Positions 45,641-56,000 of a stretch of DNA of 64,000 bases are shown here, one piece after another. The stretch's first letter is position 1. Every line of letters begins with the position of its first letter. The stretch comes from Rhynchopus sp. YZ270_cl-10 (Eukaryota; Euglenozoa; Diplonemea; Diplonemida; Diplonemidae). The notes beneath the pieces were generated by a model. The model ran no database searches and had not been told where the DNA came from. It was given only the letters and a program-made list of their open reading frames with translations. A program made the position numbers and the translations under genes. Location: positions 744,001 through 808,000 of the forward strand of contig OZ037859.1 in the NCBI GenBank assembly GCA_964035575.1, given 5' to 3'.

Positions 45641-48600
45641 TCAATTCGCTCTATATCTGGAGGAGGTGGATCTTGCTGATCTGGCGTCAGCTGCACGGAG
45701 GTTTCCGTTGCTGGGGCGGCGGGACGCTTGGGAGTTTTGTGTTGCATTGAGGGCACGCTTCTGCTGGCCTTTCATGGTCACAAGCTGCACCGCAGACTGG
45801 ACAGCTTGGCTAGCAGAGCTCATCGCCGGTCTCTCTCCTGCACTGCGTGTTCTGCTGCGCTCGATGAGGTTCTTCATGGCCAGGGTGCCTGCCTCGGTAG
45901 GTCTACCTCTCGGGATTTGCCCTCCACGACCACCATGCGTAGAGGCGCCTGCAACAGAACCTGGTGGTCTGTGTGAGCGTGCGGGTGAAGGGGACGCATT
46001 GCGTGCAGTGAGACGTCCACCGCTGGCACCACTGGCACCACTAAGTGGCTGCACCCGAGGTGTGTTATGTGCAGACAGCGACTGCACACCTTGAGGCCCA
46101 GGTGTGTTGCGCCCAGAGATGCGAGAGAAGTCAAGGAACTCACCCTGTGGCAGCTGTGGTGCCTGTGACGCAAGGCTGCCCGTGATAATGCGCAGGTCGG
46201 TGAGGCGCACCCAAACCCGCTGCTGGTCCTCCCCAACCTTGAAGTAAACCCGTGCGCAGTTGAAACGTGGAATGTACGGTGTCTGCTTCTCATCCGTGGT
46301 GATGGTCTCCATCACCCGCCCCAACCCCATCTGCAGAATATGTCTGTTCTTCAGAATCGTGTTGACAGGTTCAACCGCCATCCCAACGACCACCGTCTGC
46401 CATGGTTTCTGCTCGTTCCAGCAGCGGCTGGAGAGCTGGCAGCGGAATTGGTGTGCTTGGATTTCACGAAGCATTTCAGAGAACTCAACGTGCGCCTGCG
46501 GGTCGTAACTGAAGCCCTGCACGGTACGGTGCATCTCTGCGTCGCTTGGGATGACGTCCTCGACTGCGAGCAGGCCGCCTAGGTTCTGGGCCTGCTTGAG
46601 GCCGTGGAAGACGTCGATGCGCGCCACACGGCCACCCTTCTGCAATGAGTCGTACAACTTCTTCAGACGCCTCTGCGCAGTCTCTGGCGGCGGCGGGATC
46701 AACGGCGGTGTGTTCAACGCAGACATCGCAGGTGAATCTTGCACCGGCTGGGTGTGACTGTCCCCATACCCACCACTTCCGCCTGCATCTGGAACACGCG
46801 TCTCGATGGTCTCCAGTGTATACACCCAGCCCTCCTTGACCTCTTGGTGCACAAACTTGATACCACGCCCATTGATGAACGGCTTCACATCGATTTCAGT
46901 TGAGATGCCTAGCTTCCGCTTAGCACGGTGGAGCAGTTCGCCTTCTGTATCGTCTACTGCGATGTCCATCTTCACGACACTGCTCTTTCCCTTGGACGTC
47001 ACCCACACTGCCTTCGACTCGGTTGCCCCGGTTGTCTGGCGTGGGGACGACACCAATGCCTCCACCTCCTCCGAGAACACAGCCTCAGGCTCCTTCTTGA
47101 TCAGAAGCTGCATCTGGCAGGACTGGTCAATCCCGTAGTCACAGACCTTCAGCGAGTCCTCCACCTCACGTCCCTGGAACAGAAGGCGTTGTGCTTCGAG
47201 GGGAATGTCTGGACGAATTTCCTGCACCTTCGCCTTGATTTCAGCGATGCTGTCGGAATGCTTCCCACGCACTGTGGTGTGGGAGCCGTTTTCGCCGTCA
47301 ATCATGATTGTTAGTGGAAACTCATCGGGGTAGTCGGGTCTGGGTGATGTGGGGTGGTGTGGTGAGTCTGATCTAAGCAGTGGCGAGCGTGGCTGCTGCA
47401 GAGGAGACGTGGGAGCGGAGCGACCGTGTGCATGCTGTGCGGGGGAAGCGTGTGGAGAGATGCCAACAGAGAGCTCGCGCTCAGCAGGGCTGCCGTGCAC
47501 AGGGACTCCCACAGGGTCGCGGCTCCCCCACCTCGTGGGGGAGACACGTCCTTGGGCAGCGGGTGCAGCAGGTGCAGGGGTGTTATCGTACTTGGTCGGA
47601 ACAACCTCATTCCCAAACGGATCCTGCAGTGGTCTCGACAGCCAATCATCATACGGTGATGGGTCCTGAAGGGAATTTGAAGGGTTTTTCTTTGGTATTG
47701 ATTTTATTAATTTTTGAGGCGACAGTGTTTTGGAGAAAAGGAACGTTGAAAAGTGCAAATCGGATATTCTAAGAACATCTGCATACCTGTGCAGCATGCC
47801 CTGCTGGTGAGAGTGCCGGGGACGCCTTGCTGTACTGCGACTCTGAGGGACGTTCGAGGGCTCTGTTCAGAGATAAAAAACATGAGGGGTTTATTTGAAA
47901 AAATTGAAGCAGATATTTCATTTTCTGGTATTTTTCAGGCACCACATGACAAAAACCGCTGGAAAAAAGAAAGGCAAAAAGCAGTTTCGGCCCCTGCCAT
48001 AGAGCATCAGATGACCCCTTCAGACACCACAACAAAAAAAGTATAAATAATAGTACAACCGCCTCTGAGCAGTCACCGACACTCCAAAAAATACTATACC
48101 TTTGCAGCCTTGGGGAATGGGTGTGACCGTTTGCCTCTGGTGGCTGCGAGGATTGGGGCTGGGCGAGGTGTGGGTCGCTGATTGGCACACGCCGCGTGGA
48201 CGATGTCGCTCGGGGGCGCGTTGGAGAGCGGCGGGTAATATCCGCTGAGGTGGGGATAGGGGTGCTGCGGGCAGAGTCGACTTGGTGCAGAACGTTTTTG
48301 ATGTTTGCTTCGTGTGCACGAAACTCTGCGTCCACTGCAGACTGCAGATCTGCACGCTGCTGATGCAGCCTGGTACTCAGCTCTTGCCGAGCATTCGGTG
48401 GTCCACCACCAAAACTCCCCCTCCTACTCAAGGGAGTCTGCGGCCTACTCCCAGGCCCGCTTAAAGGAGGTGCCCCAAGCCTGCCATCCAGATCATGAAT
48501 CCGACTCAACCGTGGACTCTCACTTCTAATCGTTGTCGAAGGCCTGACGTGGCCTGGAGTATCCCGCCCATACCCACCCCGACTCTGTGTGTCAAAATCA

Positions 48601-49703
48601 TCCCCAACAGAGCGCCCCCCAGCGGAGCGTCTTCTGTCCAGAAAGAAATCTGCTGCCGAATCGCGGGGCTGCCTATTAATGAAGTCTCCTGCTCCTCCAT
48701 CCCAAAGGGCTCGCGATGGCCCGCCGGTCTTCATGCGGTCGGAAGGAGATGGGGATGGTACCCTCTGTGCAGACTGCCCCCTCCCCCCCGGCCCCGCAGC
48801 AGGCACCCCAGCAACCGGCGACGCCCTACCACGCTCCGGGTGGTCTCGCGAGGCAGATCTGGAACGCAGCCCTTGGCTTGCGTTCAGCCATTTGTCCTCC
48901 GCTGGGGTGTCTGGGTGTTCTCTTTCCCGGGGCGTATCACGTCCAGAGGGGGAGGGTTCTTGCATGCGAAGGGCTTGCGACGTTTCGCGTCCATACTTCG
49001 GCGGCAGCGGTGCAGATAATGGGACAGCCCCTGGAGACGTCTGCGGCAGCAACGTTGCTGAAGGGGGCGGCAAAGCGACCCCCTGGGGAGGCGGTGGCAG
49101 CTGTGCCTGCAGCCCTGTCAAGGACGCCATCTCTTGCAGCTCTTCCATGATCTGCGCTGCCTTCTTCAATGCAAGCTCCGCATTGCCGTCCTGCTGAAGC
49201 GTCTGCTGCGGCTGCTTCACGACCGGAGTGTTCTGTTGCGGATACGTCGTCACCGAAGACGGCGGAGGAGGCAACGATACGCCTTGTGGAGGTGTTGCCG
49301 CAATCTGGTTGTCTGGAAGCGTGATGGGGCGCATATCTTTGTGTTTCGTGAGAGGCGACGCAGGGATGTACGACATCCGCTTGCTCGTGCTTGCAAGAGA
49401 AGACCCGCTGTTCATTCTGCGAACAGGGCTGACATTGCGGGCATGGTCCATCGCTTCAAGCTCGCTGAGGACGTCGTCGTTTTCCATGAAGCGTCGCACC
49501 CATTCGCTTGACTCTTCTTGGCTCATGCTCTTGAGGCCTTTCTGTGCACGGCGTTCGCGCTCGTACGTTGCCTCCTTAGTGTTGTTGCTGCCATGATCCT
49601 CCGAGTGGCTCTTCCGCGGCAGCCGATGCGTATCCCCCTTAGCCCGCTTCACCATCTGTCTAAACCGCCCCCCTGTCACAGAGAGCTCCGTTTCGTTACC
49701 CAT
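45641..49703 (-). CDS. Ubiquitin-like-domain protein with long disordered N-terminus, three exons
   Basis: I infer exons 49703-48100, 47862-47787 and 47665-45641, all in phase, giving 1234 residues; introns of 237 and 121 bp begin GTAT. Intron 1 has no in-frame stop, so retention would add about 79 residues. The first 560 residues are Pro/Ser/Arg-rich and disordered. A ubiquitin-like β-grasp domain lies at about 675-750 (FPLTIMIDGENG, SIAEIKAKVQE, LLFQGREVEDS). A second possible β-grasp or partner domain follows (about 780-860), then a helical EF-hand-like region (about 895-965) and a β-rich region with GMAVEPVNTILKN. The C-terminus is Arg/Ser/Ala-rich. No ubiquitin ligase or protease motif is seen; a scaffold role, perhaps cytoskeletal, is inference. 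An alternative frame near 45511-45756 also looks coding, so the last 40 residues are uncertain. Confidence 0.75.
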
Positions 49704-49965
49704 TGTAGTGTGTTGCGGAGGGGGGGGGGGGGGGGGGGGGGGGTAAAGGTAAGCGTGAGGGAGGGGGGGGGGGGGGGGAGGGGGTGATGTGTGCAGGGGG
49801 CTGGAGGGCCTGCTGTGTATCTAGCAATGCATGGCGTGCCTGCGTACACCTAGAGGGTGGTGGTGGGTGGTGGAGAGAGGGGTGTGTGAAAGTGGTGCAG
49901 GGAAGCGAGGTGCATACAGATGCAAAAAAGATGATGAATGTATTCTGAATACCGCTGTAAACAGA

Positions 49966-50830
49966 AAATGTCGGACCGCACCAAGGCACCCAAGCTCACA
50001 AGTTCAATGCAAGGGTGCTGGTTACATGCTGTCCATTTTGCTCTGGCGTGGTTTAAAAGCTCACCCCCCTGACTCGAAGTGGTGTTTGGGGCAAGCAACC
50101 TATACCGCGCGTGAAGAGTTGTCTTGTGTGGTGTTGTGTGAAGAGGTGAGGTGCTCTCACCTGTGCTGCAAGAGGCACACATCTTGCGAGAGTACGTCCA
50201 ACGCATGCATTCATTTAGGAACGCCGCGTCCATTAACCCGCGTTGTGTGTGGGTGGATGTGTCGGCAGGGTGTGGGATGCTCAGGGTAATGCACACAATT
50301 CCTCCTCAAAGAGATGCCTCAGCATAGCGTATATATTAAAGGTTTTGTTGTTGGTCATCATGGTCTTCGTGAGGCGGAGGAGAAGCTAATCTAGCGAGGC
50401 TTTTGACACTCGTCAGGCAACCAGAAGCCTGCAAGAAACACGAGCACTGCAGAATAGAAGGTGAACAGTTCACTCACTGTCAACACGTCTCAGCACAGAA
50501 GCTGCATTTTGTTGTGGACGTGGAAAAGAATGTCGGACCGCACCAAGGCACCCAAGCTCACAAGTTCAATGCAAGGGTGCTGGTTACATGCTGTCCATTT
50601 TGCTCTGGCGTGGTTTAAAAGCTTACCCCCCTGACTCGAAGTGGTGTTTGGGGCAAGCAACCTATACCGCGCGTGAAGAGTTGTCTTGTGTGAAGAGGTG
50701 AGGTGCTCTCACCTGTGCTGCAAGAGGCACACATCTTGCGAGAGTACGTCCAACGCATGCATTCATTTAGGAACGCCGCGTCCATTAACCCGCTTTGCTG
50801 TGGTGTGGATGTCTTCGCAAGTGTGTGGGA
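49966..50830 (+). repeat. R1 repeat, copy B (one full, two partial units)
   Basis: Same sequence as copy A from CTTGCGAGAGTACGTCC through the conserved frame, but diverging after GCGTGAAGAGTTGT, where copies A and C carry the B-box-like segment. The array lies upstream of the gene that starts at 49703. Confidence 0.85.
50403..50618 (+). other. Conserved 71-codon frame in R1, copy B
   Basis: Encodes the same peptide as 8411-8626. The only base differences I found in the frame, a CAC/CAT and a GAT/GAC pair, are silent. Confidence 0.4.
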
Positions 50831-51371
50831 TGCACTATTGTGCAAAAGCGTTGTTGTATGTACGAAAGTGAAACAAGACAGACGACAAGGCTGCAAAGAA
50901 TGTGTGATTGGGTGGGTGGGACGGAGGGGTTGGTATGCGACTCAAAAGAAAGACAAGAACCTCCACCCACGTTTCTCTTTTTGTTTTGCAGCGAGTCACT
51001 TGACATCAGGTGTGGATACCCAAGAAAACAAATGCAAGCAGCAAACCCGTGTCGTGTCCGTGTGCTGTCAAGTGCACAAGCAAACGCACATCCGACAAAC
51101 GAACACATCGGGTGGTAAAAGTCAACATTCAAAAGACAAAAGGAAAGAAAGCTGTGAAGTCATCAAATACCGATGCATCCGGTGTTCCAGAGAGCGCTAC
51201 TCTACGTGTCCGTAGGCAGAGATCGGGAACAGGGATGCCGTGTGGTGAGGAAGGAACGTCTTTGCGTGGACGTGTGTTATATGTTGTGTTGTGTTGTGCG
51301 TTTATAAGCTGCAGATGCCTGCATACGTCTTGTGATGTGTGGCACTGTGCCCCTCTTTGTCAAGAGGACAC

Positions 51372-52148
51372 TTAGGTGGGGATGCCACGGAACGGACCGT
51401 CGGACGGAGAGCGCGACACAAGTCCCTCCCACGGGCACTCAGTGCACGGCGGTGGTGGGCCGTACCTGCCCTGGCAGTTGTTGTTCTTGCATGAGGATCC
51501 GTCCCACGTGCAACGTCCTCCCGCAACAGGGCATGCACCAACAGTGAGGTGCTGCGTGCAGTCCACACCGTCCTTGTCAATACCAAAGGCAACAAACTCT
51601 GCGTTCGCAGGCAGCGTGAACGTCGTCGACGCACCCGGCGCAAGCTGCTTCCTGAAGCTTCCCATCGGGTGCACAAACGAGGTGCCGGGTGCGCCAGTTG
51701 TGAAGCGTGGTGCGCACTGCGTCCTCTCCCATCCTGGGGTCACTGCAAGCAGTCCTGGGAGGCCACCCTGGTACGTGCGCACACAGCTCTGCGGGCATGC
51801 GTAGAAGAACAGCCACGCGTCACACACATCAATCAGGGAAGGCTCGTTCGGGCACGAGTACGTCACCTCCGTCCCTGCAGCAAGGTCCCAGTTCGACAGC
51901 GTTGTTGGGAGCAGGCGCAGGTGTGCTGGTGGGTCCTGCAGACGTGCACCGGGCACCACTGTCGGTGCACTGATGTCTGGCCAAGCAGGGTTGCCTGCTG
52001 AGGACAGAAACTCCAGGTGGATCGGGAGGGACGCAGAGACTGCTTGCGTAATAAGACCTCCCTCTGTCAGGGTCACCGTGCCGTCCTGCACCCCCTGGGA
52101 GAGGGCCACGAGCGACGCCAACACGAGTCCCTTCTGCAGAAGCGGCAT
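51372..52148 (-). CDS. Small secreted Cys-rich protein
   Basis: I choose ATG 52148 because it directly begins a signal peptide (MPLLQKGLVLASLVALSQG) in the context CACACAATG; the frame is open further upstream, but that part is low complexity. The product is 258 residues. The middle has two Cys pairs (about 95-125). The C-terminal third has eight or more Cys with CTWDGSSCKNNNCQG and CTECPWEG, suggesting a disulfide-bonded extracellular module. No family recognised. It lies between R1 arrays: copy B downstream and copy C only 90 bases upstream, so copy C may overlap its promoter. Confidence 0.7.
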   Translation of the reverse strand: MPLLQKGLVLASLVALSQGVQDGTVTLTEGGLITQAVSASLPIHLEFLSSAGNPAWPDISAPTVVPGARLQDPPAHLRLLPTTLSNWDLAAGTEVTYSCPNEPSLIDVCDAWLFFYACPQSCVRTYQGGLPGLLAVTPGWERTQCAPRFTTGAPGTSFVHPMGSFRKQLAPGASTTFTLPANAEFVAFGIDKDGVDCTQHLTVGACPVAGGRCTWDGSSCKNNNCQGRYGPPPPCTECPWEGLVSRSPSDGPFRGIPT

Positions 52149-52237
52149 TGTGTGAAGTGTAAAGTGTAAAAGACGAGGTGTCTGCAATGGGTGGTGTGGT
52201 GTGGGTTGGTTGGTTGGGAGGTGGGTTTGGTCTGGGC

Positions 52238-52825
52238 AGGGTGTGGATGTGTCCGCAGGTGTGGGATGCTCAGGGTAATGCACACAATTCCTCCTCAAAG
52301 AGATGCCTCAGCATAGCGTATATATTAAAGGTTTTGTTGTTGGTCATCATGGTCTTCGTGGGGTGGAGGAGAAGCTAATCTAGCGAGGCTTTTGACACTC
52401 GTCAGGCAACCAGAAGCCTGCAAGAAACACGAGCACTGCAGAATAGAAGGTGAACAGTTCACTCACTGTCAACACGTCTCAGCACAGAAGCTGCACTTTG
52501 TTGTGGATGTGGAAAAGAATGTCGGACCGCACCAAGGCACCCAAGCTCACAAGTTCAATGCAAGGGTGCTGGTTACATGCTGTCCATTTTGCTCTGGCGT
52601 GGTTTAAAAGCTTACCCCCCTGACTCGAAGTGGTGTTTGGGGCAAGCAACCTATACCGCGCGTGAAGAGTTGTTTTGTGTATTATTGTGAAGGAAATACC
52701 ACCTTCCTTGTGGCACGGGGATCGAGAATTCAAATCCGGAATGGCAAACCTCTCTCCGAAAGTTGTAGCATGACCGGGTGTTGTCTAACCACAGGCCATA
52801 ATTGGTATACTTTCGTTTCAGGGGT
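52238..52825 (+). repeat. R1 repeat, copy C
   Basis: Very close to copy A over its whole length, including the B-box-like segment and subrepeat S, ending at TTTCAGGGGTGG. It starts 90 bases upstream of the secreted protein gene. Confidence 0.9.
52392..52607 (+). other. Conserved 71-codon frame in R1, copy C
   Basis: The peptide and, as far as I can compare, the nucleotides are identical to copy A in this frame. Confidence 0.4.
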
Positions 52826-53098
52826 GGGATGTTGTGAAAAGGTGAGGTGTTGTGTGCAGCTTATCACCCCCCTACAAAGTTGGCAACATCTCGGCAGAAA
52901 AGGCGCGGTTGACACCTTGGAGATAGTGGAAGATGAACGTCGCCGAAGTCTCTCGGAAGCTAGCAAAATTAAAGGGTTTGTACGGCACTTAACTTTTCGT
53001 TAAACTCCACTGAAAACTGGGGAAAAAAGCTAGAAAAACCACAATGGAAGCCAGGTGTGCTGGGAAACACCTCCCGACCCACTTTACCACACATGACT

Positions 53099-56000
53099 CT
53101 ACCAAAATGGGGTCCTTGGACGTCTCGCCCCATTGAGCTTCTTTTGACACGGCTGTGGGGAGAGATAGGTACGCTGGATGTGGTGTTCAAAGACGTTCCT
53201 CTTTTCAGCCCGACGCGATCTTGGAGAAGGAGTGAATATTCTGTATGCTCGCTGGTCTGGGGCGGGGGTTGGGGTGGGGCTCAGCACTGAAGGCGTAAGC
53301 CCGTCTGAGAAGAACTCTGCGCTGGTTGGGGGGACCGGGGTTATTGCACTACGCACAGAGGACGCCTCCTGCTCGTGCTCGACCTCCATCATTACGTCCT
53401 CTTCAGGCTGCAGGTCTGCTTCGCGTATGGTATCATCCATTATCTCTGCAAAGAAGGTCTCGCTCTGCATTTGTTCGTAGTAATGAGGCGAAAGGTGGAG
53501 GCCAGAATCCGCTTCTATCCGCAAAGATGCAGGCGGCTCCATTTCGGTCATATCAACAGTCCTAATATCGATCAAAGGTGGTGGTTGCGGGCCTCGCTGC
53601 GACTGTATCTTTTCTCGCTTTTGTGCACGCAACGCGTCGAACTGGCGCTCCCTCTCACACTGCGCCCTTTTCCTATCCGCCTTCGCCTTCGTAATATTCC
53701 TCCGTACAACTCTCTTCACCCGAGGTGCAGAGGTTCTCTTAGGGTTCTTGGAGGTCAATTCTTCCTGAAGCATTCTAAGGCGATCTATAGGAAGCAAAGA
53801 CGGCTTTCCTATTGTTACCTGTGAAGTTTTTGGGTGAATCTCGGGAAAGACAAAAAAAAAATGAGGTGATCCAGTCTCACGCTTTTTCACACATTTTCAC
53901 ATGGTTTCACGGTGTGAAAAAGTGTGGAAAAGTGTGCGCTGGATCACCTCAAAAAAAGTACAAAAAAAAAAAAAATAACTATTTATTCACCTCCTTTTAG
54001 CGGGGTTTTATTTTGCGATAACTTCACGCATTTTTTTCCCAGGCGAGGGCTACTTAATTTGCCGAGCGAAGCGAGGCAAATTGAGTGCACGAGCCTGGGA
54101 AAAAAATAAGTGAAGTATCGCAAAATAATCCGCTAAAAGGAGGTGAATACGTAATTTTATTTCACGGGAAATAAAGTATACGAAAGGATTTGGCACTTTT
54201 AGCGTGACTTATTTATTGTGCAATAACTAACGAGTATGTGTCCTCACAGGAAGCTCTCAGGGAAAAAAAAAAAAAAGAGCGTGAAAAAAAAAAAAAAAAA
54301 GCTCTCATTACCCTCCCGCCAGCGCTACCGGGTCCCGCGGACCCCTAGATAGGCCCGCTGAGGGGCTGGCGGGATTGAGGAGGCTGGAGGGAGGCTAAAA
54401 AAGGCTGGACGGTCCCTCCAGCCCTACTACCTACATGTACCAAAATTTAGCGTGAAATTATCATTAAATAAAATCACGCTAAAAGTGCCAAATCCTTCGT
54501 ATACTTTATTTCCCAGGGGAATAAAAAGAAGAACAAATACCGGAGCAAGACATGAATTGACGCGAGTATTGCTGCGGTTGGGAGCAGCGGCTTCAAGAAA
54601 GCTGTTGCCCTGAGGAGGGGTCGGTGTGGTGCTGAGAGTGGTTGGACGGCAGAAGGGAGAGGGAGAGTCCTGGGGATGTGCCCCTCCTGCATCTGCCGTA
54701 GGGGTGGTGGGGCGGGTTGCTTCCTCTGCGGCGGTCTGCAGGGCGTCGAACTCTGCCAACACTGCTGGGTCGATGCTCACTTGTTTTCCCTGATTTTTAT
54801 TTTTTTTCGTTTATTTTTTTTTGTTTTTTTGAAAACTTAGTTGTATTAGTGTAGACAAGAGGACGAACACCACTATTTTCTCATTTATGAAACCCTTTGA
54901 AAAGAAGCCGACATACATTCGCAACAGCCTCCGCATACTTCATCAGAATCGCGCGATGCACCCGCTTCATCGCGGTGCTATGATGTGCCTTCGAATTGAC
55001 ATTCAACCTTGTTGTGATGGAGACCGTTTCCTCTGAAGGCATTACCTGCGAGGGTGAGCCATTTTCTTCTGCAAAAAATTTTGTGGCGTCTTGTGTCCAG
55101 TTGACGCCGTCAACGGGGCGTGGTGTTATGGGTGCACGCGGAGAGAATGAATCTGAGGTAGTGAGAGCATTGTTCTGTGGGCTGTGGGCAGACTTTGGGG
55201 TTTGCAACGAATCTGATGATGGGGATGCAGCACAGCCTGGCTCGTCTTCAGAGGATTCATCACCTTTGTTATCCTGGCGAAACTGTTCTCGTAGACAGAA
55301 GTCGTTCAGTGCCTTGCGTAACAGTGTTGTCTCTACATTGTCATACGTCCTCTCCCCCGCATCAAATCGTTCAATATCACTACGCACCCCAGTCCAATCT
55401 AAAGGAGAAAACCGTGCAGTCCCCTTATACAACCCATCCCCTTCTCTCCTTGGTGTATACTGATACGTAAGGCCACGAACAGGTTGCACCAAACCTCCAC
55501 TCAAAGTGACCAGGAGGTTTTGCCCTTGGGAGGAAAACCCATCGACAGTCTCGTCTGCGTAGGAGGTGGGGGGGTCAACGTGGGGGTGGATCTGGGAGAG
55601 GGGGACCGTGTCTTTGAACATCTCGGCTACGCTTGCTTCGGGTTTCTTGGGGCGTGCGGGGAGTTGGAAGAGGTTGACATGATGGTGTCCTTTGTACACG
55701 CGGTAGCGGTCGAAGAAGGCAGAGAACTCCTCGTATGGGATGAGTCGCTGCATCGTCACGATGTCTGAAAGCTGCGAAAGGCGTTCGTACTCATCATCGA
55801 CAACGTCATCCTCCTCCTGGTTGTCTCCCGTCCGCAGACCCATCTCCTGTGCAAGGCGTGCCAGCTTCACACCCATCTCAGGGTCATTCGTGGCCTCATA
55901 CTCGTCATCCCAGTCAGGGTCGTACTGGTCGTCAAGTTCCTGAAGGCGTTCCGTGAAGGTGCGACTCAACTGGTCGCTGCCAATGTTGTCCATCTCCTCC

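Larger units (their letters stand above)
49704..51371. other. R1 repeat array and spacer
   Basis: After a G24 run (49719-49742) and a second G-rich tract come R1 pieces: partial (49966-50180), full (about 50181-50730) and partial (about 50731-50830). From about 50980 to 51230 several plus-strand frames look weakly coding, with a good acceptor-like TTTTTGTTTTGCAG at about 50991, but no gene can be closed. Confidence 0.6.

Noticed and set aside
45511-45756. Alternative C-terminus of the ubiquitin-like protein
   Set aside because: The frame looks plausible, but no splice site or shift joins it to the upstream gene, and the main frame keeps C-rich third positions to its stop.
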